Origin: Microbacterium rhizosphaerae
GTDB lineage: Bacteria > Actinomycetota > Actinomycetes > Actinomycetales > Microbacteriaceae
DNA: 64,000 bases
NCBI RefSeq assembly: GCF_034120055.1
Contig: NZ_CP139368.1
Coordinates: forward strand, 2,914,001 to 2,978,000
Direction of reading: 5' to 3'
Below the pieces are notes generated by a model. It was not told the DNA's origin. It saw only the letters and a program-made list of their open reading frames with translations, and made no database searches. The position numbers and the translations under genes were made by a program. Within the stretch, counting starts at the first letter, position 1; every line of letters starts with the position of its first letter. Positions 32,839-42,278 of the stretch are shown one piece after another.

Positions 32839-34869
32839 TCAGTAGGGCTCGACGAGAGCCCCGGCCTCGTCGGCGGCGATCTTCGCCTGCAGCCTGGCGT
32901 CGTCGTGCGCCTCCTGCAGCGCCGACTTCGCCCGCAGCGGCGGGGTCTTGAAGAAGAGCGACAGGATGAAGGCGATCACGACGACGAACAGCGCCACCCA
33001 GTACACCGTCACCATCGACTCGGTGAAGGCGATCAGGATCGGCTTACTCAGCCGCGGATCGGCGCCGTTGAGGAACGACGTGTCATTGCTGTCGAGCGAG
33101 CTGCCCTTGGCCGACCCGGAGCCGCTGGAGGGCAGGTGGCTGACCGCGGTGTCGACGAAGTCCTTGCGCGCGGCATCGTTCGAGAAGTCGAGCGAGACCG
33201 TGCCGTCCGAGGCGACCTGCGCGGCGGGCACCTGCTTCTCGATGGCGGCGCCGGCCGCCTTCGTGGCTGCGGCGACGGCCGCGGCCTCCGCAGCAGGCTG
33301 TGCCGCCGCGGGGATCTTGCCGGCCGCGACCTGCTCGGCGACCGCATTCTTCGCGGCCTCCTGCGCCTTCGTGACACCCGCCTGCAGCTGCTTCACCGTC
33401 GCGTCGGTGGCCTTGGTCACGATCGGGCTGTAGACCTTGTCCATGATCGCCTTGTTCTGCGGCGCGGCGGCGACGGACGGGTCGAACGCGGCGTCGAGGG
33501 CGTCGGTGAGGATCGCCTTGTCGGCGAACGCGGTCTGGAAGTTCGCGGGCAGCACCGTGAACAGGAGCGAGACGAGCACCGCCGTGCCGAGCGTTCCACC
33601 GATCTGACGGAAGAACGTCGAGGCGCTGGTGGCCACACCCATGTCGCGCAGGCCGACCGAGTTCTGGCTGGCGATGGTCAGCGTCTGCATGAGCTGCCCG
33701 AGGCCAAGCCCGATGAGCAGCATCGCGAGGGCGACGTAGGGATACGGCGTGTCGTACTGCAGACGGGTCAGGACCAGGAAGCCCGCAGCCAGGCACGCCG
33801 TGCCGATGATGGGGAACATCCGATAGCGGCCGGTCCGCGAGATGATCTGCCCACTGCCGATGGATGCGGCCATCATGCCGAGGATCATCGGGAACAGCTG
33901 CAGGCCGCTCTCGGTGGGGCTCGAGCCGAGGACGATCTGCAGGTACAGCGGCAGGGTCATCATCGCGCCGAACATGCCGAAGCCGACCAGCACGCCGATG
34001 ACGGTCGCCATCGAGAACGTCGGCGACCGGAACAGCTTCAGCGGGATCAGGGCGTCGTCCTTCATCACCGACTCGATGATGACGAACGAGATGATGCCGA
34101 GCACGCCGATGACGTAGCACGCGATCGCCGCCGGCGAGTCCCATCCCCAGTCGCGACCCAGCTCGGCCACGAGCAGCAGCGGCACGAGCGCGATGATGAC
34201 GGTCGCAGCTCCCCACCAGTCGATCCGCACGCTCGGGTGGCCGTGTCGGGGAATGTGCAAGAACCGCAGCACGATCAGCAGCGCGACGATGCCGATCGGA
34301 ACGTTGATGAGGAACACCCAGCGCCAGCCGGCGATGCCGAGGATCTCGGGGGTTCCGGCGAACAGACCGCCGACGAGTGGGCCGATGACGCTCGAGATGC
34401 CGAAGACGGCGAGGAAGTAGCCCTGGTATTTCGCTCTCTCGCGTGGCGCGAGGATGTCGCCCATGATCGCGAGCGGCATCGACATCAGACCGCCGGCGCC
34501 GAGGCCCTGGATCGCCCGGAAGATCGCGAGCTGCTCCATCGACTGCGAGAACGAGGCGGCGATCGACCCGATGATGAAGATGACGATGGCGATGATGAAC
34601 AGCGGACGGCGGCCGAAGATGTCGGAGAGCTTGCCGTAGATCGGCGTCGAGATCGTCGACATGATCAGGTAGGCCGTCGTCACCCAGGCCTGCTGGCTCA
34701 AGCCGTGCAGGTCGTCGCCGATCGTGCGGATCGCCGTTCCCACGACCGTCTGGTCGAGGGCCGACAGGAACATGCCGGCCATCAGGCCGAAGATCACGAA
34801 CATGATCATCCGGTGGGTCATCACCGGGGTGGTACCCGTAGTGGGCGCCTTCACTGAAACGTCAGACAT
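32839..34869 (-). CDS. DHA2-type MFS multidrug exporter with a large extracellular insert
   Basis: 676 aa. Typical 14-helix DHA2 drug:H+ antiporter: motif A 'GKLSDIFGRRPLF', 'ALDQTVVGTAIRTIGDDLHG' in the first helix, and 'FRAIQGLGAGGLMSMPLAI'. About 170 residues between the last two helices (about 460-630) form a long Ala/Lys/Gln-rich domain ('AVAEQVAAGKIPAAAQPAAE'), expected outside the cell. Similar inserts occur in actinobacterial DHA2 exporters. Substrates unknown. No adjacent regulator gene is seen; repeated CGTTCA-type sequences lie 20-70 nt upstream of the start. Confidence 0.9.
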   Translation of the reverse strand: MSDVSVKAPTTGTTPVMTHRMIMFVIFGLMAGMFLSALDQTVVGTAIRTIGDDLHGLSQQAWVTTAYLIMSTISTPIYGKLSDIFGRRPLFIIAIVIFIIGSIAASFSQSMEQLAIFRAIQGLGAGGLMSMPLAIMGDILAPRERAKYQGYFLAVFGISSVIGPLVGGLFAGTPEILGIAGWRWVFLINVPIGIVALLIVLRFLHIPRHGHPSVRIDWWGAATVIIALVPLLLVAELGRDWGWDSPAAIACYVIGVLGIISFVIIESVMKDDALIPLKLFRSPTFSMATVIGVLVGFGMFGAMMTLPLYLQIVLGSSPTESGLQLFPMILGMMAASIGSGQIISRTGRYRMFPIIGTACLAAGFLVLTRLQYDTPYPYVALAMLLIGLGLGQLMQTLTIASQNSVGLRDMGVATSASTFFRQIGGTLGTAVLVSLLFTVLPANFQTAFADKAILTDALDAAFDPSVAAAPQNKAIMDKVYSPIVTKATDATVKQLQAGVTKAQEAAKNAVAEQVAAGKIPAAAQPAAEAAAVAAATKAAGAAIEKQVPAAQVASDGTVSLDFSNDAARKDFVDTAVSHLPSSGSGSAKGSSLDSNDTSFLNGADPRLSKPILIAFTESMVTVYWVALFVVVIAFILSLFFKTPPLRAKSALQEAHDDARLQAKIAADEAGALVEPY

Positions 34870-34968
34870 GGGGCCTCGAAAAAGGGAGCGTTCACGGAAG
34901 GGATGCTGCGGCCGGATACGGCCGGGAGAACGTTCATCCTACGCGTGTTGCCCCACGCAGATTCATCA

Positions 34969-34984
34969 GGAACCCGAAGGTTCC
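34969..34984 (-). terminator. UUCG-tetraloop hairpin after the SDR gene
   Basis: On the minus strand GGAACC-TTCG-GGTTCC follows the SDR stop by 4 nt. A 6-bp stem capped by a stable UUCG loop, without a strong T-run; probable terminator of the thyA-folA-SDR operon. Confidence 0.6.
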
Positions 34985-34988
34985 GCTG

Positions 34989-35738
34989 TCAGCGGCCGCG
35001 CTGCCCGAGCTGCGCCGAGATGCGGGCCGGCAGCAGGCCCACGAGGCGCGCGAGCACCTTGTAGCGAAGCGAAGGGATGCTGACGCCCTTGCCGCGCGCA
35101 GCATCCCGCAGTCCCTCGCTCACGACCGTGGATGCGTCGATCCACATCCACCCCGCGATGCCCTCCTCGCCGGGCGGGAGTCCGAGCCGCTCGTGGAAGT
35201 TCGTGTGCACGAACCCGGGGCACACCGCCGTCACCGTCACGCCGCGCGGGCCGTAGACCGCGTTCGCCCAGCGACAGAAGCTCACGAGGAACGCCTTCAC
35301 CGCGCCGTACGTCGAGCGCGGCATGAAGGCGGCGACGGATGCCACGGCGATGATGCGCCCGCTCCCCCGCGCCAGCATCGGATCCAGCGCCGCGCGAGCC
35401 AGCCGCAGGAAGACCTCGTCGTGCAGCCGCAGGTGCCGCACCTCGACGTCGATGTCGTTCCGCTCGAATGCGAGGGGCAGCCCGTAGCCCGCATTGCTCA
35501 CCAGCACGTCGACGCCCTCGGCGACGCGGGCGACCACGCGCTCCATGTCCGCAGGCTCGAGCAGGTCGGCGACGAGCACCTCGGCCCGGCGCCCCGCGGC
35601 GCGCACCTCGGCCGCCACCCGCTCGAGATCCGCCTCGGTGCGGGCCACGAGGACCACGTCGGCGCCCTTGGCGGCGAGCTGGCGGGCGAACTCGGCGCCG
35701 AGGCCGGAGCCGGCACCGGTCACGAGGGCAGTGGGCAT
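34989..35738 (-). CDS. Short-chain dehydrogenase/reductase
   Basis: 249 aa. Rossmann NAD(P)-binding motif 'VTGAGSGLGAEFA', 'LVSNAGYG' and catalytic 'ASVAAFMP...TYGAVKAF' (Ser and Tyr-x3-Lys). The C-terminal extension 'LARLVGLLPARISAQLG' is like that of SDRs acting on lipids or large ketones, but the substrate is unknown. The ATG at 35738 overlaps the folA stop (TGATG), so it is co-translated with folate genes although not itself a known folate enzyme. Confidence 0.88.
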   Translation of the reverse strand: MPTALVTGAGSGLGAEFARQLAAKGADVVLVARTEADLERVAAEVRAAGRRAEVLVADLLEPADMERVVARVAEGVDVLVSNAGYGLPLAFERNDIDVEVRHLRLHDEVFLRLARAALDPMLARGSGRIIAVASVAAFMPRSTYGAVKAFLVSFCRWANAVYGPRGVTVTAVCPGFVHTNFHERLGLPPGEEGIAGWMWIDASTVVSEGLRDAARGKGVSIPSLRYKVLARLVGLLPARISAQLGQRGR

Positions 35739-36243
35739 CAGCGTTCCCATCTCAGAAAGCGGTAGCGGATGCCGGTGCGGGAGGTCGACCAGGCATCCCG
35801 TCCCGGCTCTGCCGCCACGACGCGCCATCCGTCGCGGTCGGGGGCGAAGGTGTCGCCCGCGACCTCGAGGTCGAGTTCCGTGACCTCGAGGACGTCCGCG
35901 TCCGCCATGGCCAGCCCGAACAGCTCCGCACCGCCGATCACCCACACGGTGTCGGCATCCCCCACACGCTCCTCGGCATCCGCGAGTGCCTCGTCGAGGG
36001 ATGCGGCGCGCACGGCGCCGTCCGCGGACCACTCGGGATTGCGCGTCACGACGATGTTCGCCCGCCCCGGGAGCGGCCGGAACCGGTCGGGGAGCGAGTC
36101 CCACGTCCGCCGGCCCATGACCACCGGCGAGCCGAGAGTCAGCTCCTTGAAGTGGGCGAAGTCCTCGGGCACGTGCCAGGGCATGCCGCCCTCAGCGCCG
36201 ATCACGCCGTGCGCGGCCTCGGCCCAGATCAAGCCGACGCGCG

Positions 36244-36247
<4 letters not shown>
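35738..36247 (-). CDS. folA: Dihydrofolate reductase
   Basis: 169 aa. Reduces dihydrofolate to tetrahydrofolate with NADPH. Motifs: '[20 protein letters not shown]' (substrate/NADPH loop), '[11 protein letters not shown]' with the acidic active-site residue, '[12 protein letters not shown]' and '[10 protein letters not shown]'. Overlaps thyA by 4 bases (ATGA), pairing the two enzymes of the thymidylate cycle. Confidence 0.95.
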
Positions 36248-37047
<800 letters not shown>

Positions 37048-37169
37048 GGATGCCACGATACCCGCGCACCGTCGGTCCGAGACGGGCGGCGCACCGGCAC
37101 GCGACGACACATCCCGACGCGCTCCGACACACTCGACCCACCCTTACCCCGACCCCATAGCCTGGAACC

Positions 37170-37607
37170 GTGAAGATCATCGCCGCGCTCCTGCTGATCG
37201 CCCTCCTGCTGGCGATCACGATCGGCGTCGGCGTGTACCTGCGCTGGCGGCAGAGCCGCCCGCGCAGGCACATCGCGCACGAGGTCGTGCAGCCGGAGCG
37301 GCTGGGCGCCGACGGGCTCGGCGAGAACGCGACGCTGCTGCAGTTCAGCACTGAGATGTGCGCGCGCTGCCCGGGCGTGCACCGCATCCTCTCGTCGATC
37401 GCCGACGACCACGAGGGTGTTCTCCATCTCGACGTGGACCTCACCCACCGGCCCGATATCGCCAAGCACTTCCACGTGCTCCAGACGCCGACGACGCTCG
37501 TGCTCGACGGCACGGGCACGGTCCAGACCCGGTTCGGAGGCGCGCCGAGCCGTGATGTCATCGAGCTCGAACTCGCCCGTCTGCACGGAAAGGCCGCCCA
37601 TGCCTGA
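37170..37607 (+). CDS. Membrane-anchored thioredoxin-like protein
   Basis: 145 aa. One N-terminal membrane helix (residues 3-24) then a thioredoxin fold with active site 'CARC' in 'FSTEMCARCPGVHRIL' and the cis-Pro region 'VLQTPTTLVLDG'. Expected orientation puts the redox domain next to the membrane; the side cannot be fixed from sequence. It overlaps the DUF4395 gene by 8 bases, and such thioredoxin-DUF4395 pairs are common in Actinobacteria. Confidence 0.85.
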   Translation: MKIIAALLLIALLLAITIGVGVYLRWRQSRPRRHIAHEVVQPERLGADGLGENATLLQFSTEMCARCPGVHRILSSIADDHEGVLHLDVDLTHRPDIAKHFHVLQTPTTLVLDGTGTVQTRFGGAPSRDVIELELARLHGKAAHA

Positions 37608-38076
37608 GACGCCCTCCCCCGCCCCAGCGGGCATCGACCCCCGCGGCCCCCGCTTCGGTGCCGCCATCACGTCGGTGCTTCTGCTCGTCGACGTGTTCCT
37701 GGCCCTCATCGACCTCACGTCGGCCGCCTTCTGGCTCCTGGTGGTGATCGCGGTGCTGTTCCTGTGGAGCGTGGTGTCGCCCCGCACCGCGCCGTGGGGC
37801 GTGCTCTTCCGGCGGGTCGTCCGGCCGCGCCTGTCGGCGCCGACCGAGCTCGAAGACCCGCGCCCGCCGCGCTTCGCCCAGGGCGTGGGCCTGCTCGTGA
37901 CGACACTCGGCATCGTCCTCCACCTGCTCGGGGTGCCGTTCGCCCTGCCGATCGCGGCGGCCCTGGCCTTCGTCGCCGCCTTCCTCAACGCCGCGTTCGC
38001 CTACTGCCTCGGCTGCCAGATCTGGCTCCTGCTGCAGCGAGCAGGACTGGTCGGCCGCGAGCAGCGCGCCGCCTGA
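37600..38076 (+). CDS. DUF4395 family membrane protein
   Basis: 158 aa with four hydrophobic helices and the DUF4395 features 'IDPRGPRFGAAITSVLLL' at the start and 'AFAYCLGCQIWLL' near the end. The CxxC in the last helix suggests thiol exchange with the upstream thioredoxin-like protein. The start ATG lies inside the end of the previous gene. Confidence 0.85.
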   Translation: MPETPSPAPAGIDPRGPRFGAAITSVLLLVDVFLALIDLTSAAFWLLVVIAVLFLWSVVSPRTAPWGVLFRRVVRPRLSAPTELEDPRPPRFAQGVGLLVTTLGIVLHLLGVPFALPIAAALAFVAAFLNAAFAYCLGCQIWLLLQRAGLVGREQRAA

Positions 38077-38164
38077 GCGACACCTCGCCCGAGCCCTCCG
38101 GGGCCGGTTAGGCTGGCCGCGGAGCACCGCGACGTGCGGTGCACGCCGATACTCGGAGGTAGCG

Positions 38165-38590
38165 ATGACCGTCACCAGTGAAGCAACCACCGCCTGGAAG
38201 GGCAGCCTCTTCGAGGGCGAGGGCGTCGTCTCGTTCGCCTCGTCGGGCATCGGCTCGTTCCCCGTCAACTGGAAGGCGCGCAGCGAGGGGTCGAACTCGG
38301 TCACAACGCCCGAGGAGCTCATCGCCGCGGCGCACTCGGCCTGCTTCAGCATGGCGTTCTCCAACGCGCTCACCGACAACGGCACCCCGCCCACGTCGAT
38401 CGACACCACGGCATCCGTGACGTTCAAGCCCGGAACGGGCATCACCGGCAGCCACCTCAACGTCAACGCGGTGGTTCCCGGTATCGGCCAGGAGGACTTC
38501 GACCGCATCGCGGCGGAGGCGAAGGCGGGATGCCCGGTGTCTCAGGCCCTCGCCGGCATCGAGATCACGCTCGAGGCCACGCTGGCCTGA
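38165..38590 (+). CDS. OsmC-family peroxiredoxin
   Basis: 141 aa. Thiol peroxidase of organic hydroperoxides. The two reactive cysteines are seen in 'AAHSACFSMAFSNAL' (about residue 60) and 'KAGCPVSQAL' (about 125). GGAGG lies 7 nt before ATG 38165. Follows the thioredoxin/DUF4395 pair on the same strand, forming a small redox cluster. Confidence 0.9.
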   Translation: MTVTSEATTAWKGSLFEGEGVVSFASSGIGSFPVNWKARSEGSNSVTTPEELIAAAHSACFSMAFSNALTDNGTPPTSIDTTASVTFKPGTGITGSHLNVNAVVPGIGQEDFDRIAAEAKAGCPVSQALAGIEITLEATLA

Positions 38591-38596
38591 TCGCCG

Positions 38597-39046
38597 TCAC
38601 GCCCGCGCCGCGGCGCGGTGCATCGAGATCGCCTTGCGGATCGCCTCGCGTGCGCGACGCCGGTCGCCGGCCGCGTCGTAGGCGATCCCGAGGCGGTACC
38701 ACGCACGCCAGTCGTCGGGATGCGCCTCGACGTCCGCGCGGTACGCCGGGAAGGCGGCATCCGCATCCGCCCGCTGCACCCGTCCGCTCGGACGCAGGGC
38801 GACCTCGTCGTCGGGCAGCGCGCCCTCCTTCTCGAGCTCGCGGCCCAGCTGCTCGGCGCGGATGCCGAACATGAGCTCGCGCCACAGCGCCCACGCCGCG
38901 ATGACCGGCAGGACGATCAGGGCGGCACCCATCACGACGCCCACGGGCTGGCCGCTGACGAGCAGCAGCCACGCCCGCTGCGCGACGAAGACGATGTACA
39001 GCCCGAGCAGCACCGCCATGACGGCGACGCCGATGCGTGCGCTCAT
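38597..39046 (-). CDS. Membrane protein with a TPR-like C-terminus
   Basis: 149 aa. Two N-terminal helices (residues 5-25 and 34-55), then 'AYRADVEAHPDDWRAWYRLG' and 'AYDAAGDRRRAREAIRKAI', one to two tetratricopeptide-like repeats. ATG 39046 overlaps the dapB stop by 4 bases. Function unknown; the repeat suggests protein binding on the cytoplasmic side. Confidence 0.75.
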   Translation of the reverse strand: MSARIGVAVMAVLLGLYIVFVAQRAWLLLVSGQPVGVVMGAALIVLPVIAAWALWRELMFGIRAEQLGRELEKEGALPDDEVALRPSGRVQRADADAAFPAYRADVEAHPDDWRAWYRLGIAYDAAGDRRRAREAIRKAISMHRAAARA

Positions 39047-39795
39047 GCTCCGCGCCGCGCCGCGAGACCGAGGTCGAGGAAGCTGTCGAGTCCGACGATG
39101 ACGCCCCGCGCATCGCGTGCCGCGGGGAGGGCGATCCGGATGCCGGGCGCGTACGCCAGCGCCGGTTCCACGGTGTCGTGCACGATCGACAGGGACTCCC
39201 CCGCGCCGGACAGGACGACCTCCTGACGCGCGATGACCCCCGGACGGCGCAGCGAGTGGATGGGCACGCTGGCCACCTGCTGGCCGCGCGCCCGCTGGTC
39301 GACGTGCGGGGCCGCGACAGGGCCCACGTCGGAGCGGGCCGCGGCGATCAGTTCGGCGGTGCGGACGGCGGTGCCGCTCGGCGAGTCGATCTTCGTGTCC
39401 TTGTGCGCCTCGACGATCTCGATCGAGGGGAAGAAGGATGCGGCGACCGCAGCGATCGCCGAGCCGATGACGGAGCCCAGCGAGAAGTTCGGGATGAAGA
39501 CGGCTCCCGTGCCGGCGGCCTCCACGAGCGGCTTGATCTGCGCGATGCGCTCCGCCGACCAGCCGGAGGTGCCCACGAGAAGGTTGGCCCCGCGCTCGAT
39601 CGCGGCACGCACGACGTCGCCCGATACCGACGGCGTCGTCGCGTCGATGACGAGGTCGGCGCCCTCGATCTCGGCGAGGTCGGTGCGCGACGAGAGCGCG
39701 GCGAATACCTCGTACCCCGGCTCGTCCGAGACGACGTCGTGGATCACGGCGCCGAGCTTTCCTGTCGCACCCACGATGGCCACACGCGTCGTCAT
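39043..39795 (-). CDS. dapB: 4-hydroxy-tetrahydrodipicolinate reductase
   Basis: 250 aa. Reduces the dipicolinate precursor with NAD(P)H in the lysine/diaminopimelate pathway. 'VAIVGATGKLG' binds the nucleotide, 'VIDATTPS' and 'LLVGTSGW' follow, and 'EAHKDTKIDSPSGTA' is the substrate-binding signature. In E. coli this reads EAHHRHKVDAPSGTA, so the catalytic His (159 in E. coli) is replaced by Lys while the essential Lys and PSGT are kept. Confidence 0.93.
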   Translation of the reverse strand: MTTRVAIVGATGKLGAVIHDVVSDEPGYEVFAALSSRTDLAEIEGADLVIDATTPSVSGDVVRAAIERGANLLVGTSGWSAERIAQIKPLVEAAGTGAVFIPNFSLGSVIGSAIAAVAASFFPSIEIVEAHKDTKIDSPSGTAVRTAELIAAARSDVGPVAAPHVDQRARGQQVASVPIHSLRRPGVIARQEVVLSGAGESLSIVHDTVEPALAYAPGIRIALPAARDARGVIVGLDSFLDLGLAARRGA

Positions 39796-39817
39796 GGATC
39801 AAGCCTAAAGTGAGAGC

Positions 39818-40294
39818 GTGGTGTCCCTGCGCGAAACCCCTGTCGACGACCCGGCGGCCCATGAACTGCTCGCGGAGTACTTCGCGTCCCGTGAGATCGG
39901 CTTCGCCCACCAGAACGTGGTCTACACGATCACGTTCCCCGATCCTCGCGCGTTCACCCCTCCGGCGGGCGAGTTCCTCCTGCTGCTCGACGACGAGGAC
40001 CGGCCGGTGGGATGCGGCGGCATCCGTCGCATCCCGGACGGCGATCGCGGCGTCCGCTACGAGGTCAAGCACATCTATCTGAAGCCCGAGACCCGGGGAC
40101 GCGGCTGGGGCCGCCTGCTGCTGGACGGCCTCGAGGAGCGGGCCCGCGCGTACGGCGCGGCCGAGCTCGTGCTGGACACCCATCACTCGCTCGAGGCTGC
40201 CGCGCAGCTCTACCGCTCGACCGGCTTCGTCGAGATCGCGCCCTTCAACGAGAACCCGAACGCCACCCGCTGGTACGGCAAGCTGCTCGTCTGA
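39818..40294 (+). CDS. GNAT-family N-acetyltransferase
   Basis: 158 aa from GTG 39818 (GTG 39821 is next). Acetyl-CoA-binding motif 'IYLKPETRGRGWGRLLLDGL' and the terminal 'LYRSTGFVEIAPFNENPNAT' typical of GNAT enzymes acting on amines or small molecules. Divergent from dapB, 22 bp apart. Substrate unknown. Confidence 0.85.
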   Translation: MVSLRETPVDDPAAHELLAEYFASREIGFAHQNVVYTITFPDPRAFTPPAGEFLLLLDDEDRPVGCGGIRRIPDGDRGVRYEVKHIYLKPETRGRGWGRLLLDGLEERARAYGAAELVLDTHHSLEAAAQLYRSTGFVEIAPFNENPNATRWYGKLLV

Positions 40295-40300
40295 GAGGGC

Positions 40301-40903
40301 TCAGACCGGCGGGAGCTCCGGCAGCCCCGTGCGCAGCTCGAACGGCAGATGACCGAGGTCGTTGTGGGTCACGAGCGTCCACGGACGGCCGTTCTTCTGC
40401 GCGAGCACCGTGAGTCCGCAGTGCGCCTGGTTCAGCGTCATCCATCGCCATTCGGGCATGTCGAGCGCCTCGCGCACGAACCACGCGATCACCGCGTTGT
40501 GCGTGATCAGCAGCTCGTGGACGTCGCCGCTCTTGCGCACGAGGAACTCCGCGACGGCATCCGCCATCTGCGCCGAGCCCGCCTCGATCTCGTCCTCGGT
40601 GACGCCGCCGAAGAACGGCTCGAACGCGGCGGGAGTCTCGGGCGTCATTCCGGTCGGGATGCAGTCGAACAGCAGCGCCGACGGCTCGGGCGAGACCGAC
40701 GGCAGACGATCGGCCACCGCCCGCGCGGTCTCGGCCGCCCGCTCCAGAGGGGAATGCCGCACGGCGCTCAACGGCACGCCGGAAAGCCTGTCGGCCAGGG
40801 CGGCCGCCTGGCGGCGACCTCGCGGCGACAGCGGACCGTCGACCAGCCCATGCTCGGCGTGCTGATGCTCACCGTGCCGCACGAGATACAGATAATGCGT
40901 CAC
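40301..40903 (-). CDS. Histidine phosphatase (phosphoglycerate mutase-like) family protein
   Basis: 200 aa. 'LYLVRHGEHQHAEHG' contains the RHG motif with the phospho-accepting His; 'HSPLERAAETARAVADRL' and 'LLITHNAVIAWFVREAL' supply the remaining active-site residues. Most likely a phosphatase rather than a glycolytic mutase. Convergent with the acetyltransferase gene, only 6 bp apart. Confidence 0.88.
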   Translation of the reverse strand: MTHYLYLVRHGEHQHAEHGLVDGPLSPRGRRQAAALADRLSGVPLSAVRHSPLERAAETARAVADRLPSVSPEPSALLFDCIPTGMTPETPAAFEPFFGGVTEDEIEAGSAQMADAVAEFLVRKSGDVHELLITHNAVIAWFVREALDMPEWRWMTLNQAHCGLTVLAQKNGRPWTLVTHNDLGHLPFELRTGLPELPPV

Positions 40904-40994
40904 GCAAGCTCACTTCGTCGGGGGTTGGGAGGCACCCGGGCATCCCGCCCGAGGCACTCTCTCCAGCCTACGTCAGGAGACTGGAGGAATCCTC

Positions 40995-42044
40995 TCAGGC
41001 GTTGGCGCGCGCGATGTCGGCCAGCTGCGCGCGGCTGAGCCGCACGCCCGCGCCCTGCACCATCTCGAACACGTGGCGCTCGTTGAACGCGTTGACGATG
41101 GGCGCCGCGACGGTGCGCTGGGCGAGCAGCCACGCGATGGCGACGGCGCTGTCCGGCACCCCGATCTCGGCGCCGATCGTGTCGAGCGCCCGGAGCACGC
41201 GGCTGCCACGACGGTTGAGGCTCGATGCGATCTGCACGCCGCGCTGTCCCAGCGGGAGGCGACCACGCGAGCGATGCGCACCGGTCAGGAACCCGTGCTC
41301 GAGGGCGTGCGACGGCGTCACCGCGATCCCCTGGGCATCGGCGACCAGTCGCAGGTCGCCGTCGAACTCCTGGCGTCGAAGGATGTTGTAGGGCACGTCG
41401 AGCACCGTCACACGCGGGAACCCGGCGGACGACAGGATGCGCGCCTCCACGAGATCCGCCGCGGTGAAGCCGAAGGCGCCGATCGCCCGGACCTTGCCCG
41501 CCTCGACGAGCCACTCCGCGGTCGCGAGCGTGTCCTCGAGGGCGGCGCGGCCGCCCGTGGCATCCAGGTACAGCACGTCGATGCGGTCGGTGCGCAGTCG
41601 TCCGAGCGAGGCCTCGACCGCGCGGACGAGGTTGACGGGGCCGATGCCGGGGTTGTCCGGGTGACCGCCGACGCGCGCGGCGACGACGATGTCGTCGCGC
41701 AGCCCGCGCGACTCGAGCCACTGCCCGATGATGTGCTCGCTGCGGCCGCCGGAGAAGCTGTCGGCCGTGTGGAGCGAGTTGCCGCCGAGCTCGACGTAGC
41801 GGTCGATGATGTCGTGGCTGGACTCGAGGTCGACGTTCCAGCCGAACTCGGCGCCGCCGAGCGTGAGCGGGAAGATCTCGAAGCCCGTCTCGCCGAGGGC
41901 GACGCGGAGGTTCGAACCGATCGCCGGCCCCACGACCGGGATCGGGGCGGATGGATGCGGGGTGTCGGTCGAGGATCCGCGAACAGGGGCGTCCACGACC
42001 GCGCGCAGCGAGCCGGTGATGGAACCGACGCCGAAGATGGCCAT
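40995..42044 (-). CDS. Aldo/keto reductase-fold protein with degenerate catalytic tetrad
   Basis: 349 aa. The barrel layout of the AKR family is clear ('FPLTLGGAEFGWN', 'GGRSEHIIGQWL', 'VRAIGAFGFTAADLVEA', 'IAWLLAQRTVAAPIVNAF'). The catalytic residues are altered: the Asp is kept in 'LHTADSFSGGRSE', but the Tyr position is Phe, the Lys position is Arg ('VVAARVGGH') and the His position is Asp ('LYLDATGG'). It probably lacks normal reductase activity. The first 40 residues are an unusual extension. Confidence 0.82.
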   Translation of the reverse strand: MAIFGVGSITGSLRAVVDAPVRGSSTDTPHPSAPIPVVGPAIGSNLRVALGETGFEIFPLTLGGAEFGWNVDLESSHDIIDRYVELGGNSLHTADSFSGGRSEHIIGQWLESRGLRDDIVVAARVGGHPDNPGIGPVNLVRAVEASLGRLRTDRIDVLYLDATGGRAALEDTLATAEWLVEAGKVRAIGAFGFTAADLVEARILSSAGFPRVTVLDVPYNILRRQEFDGDLRLVADAQGIAVTPSHALEHGFLTGAHRSRGRLPLGQRGVQIASSLNRRGSRVLRALDTIGAEIGVPDSAVAIAWLLAQRTVAAPIVNAFNERHVFEMVQGAGVRLSRAQLADIARANA

Positions 42045-42278
42045 GACACCCCCCTCACGGTAGATCCGTGCGATCTTGCCGCACCCCCCGGTGCGTACTA
42101 CGAGGCTAAGCCCGCCCCGGAACCGATCCCGACGTTGTGACGTCCAATCGGTGAACTTTCCATAACGCTTCTGTCACGAACGGGGATTCCGGCATCCATT
42201 GTCCCCCATTTGGGGGACAAGCGCGACGCACCCGCCCTCATTGATCATGAGAGCGGGTGCGCCGGTGTGATACGGGGA

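Noticed and set aside
32776-34857. Plus-strand open frame of 693 codons rich in His, Asp and Arg
   Set aside because: It is the complement of the MFS exporter gene and has no protein-like composition.
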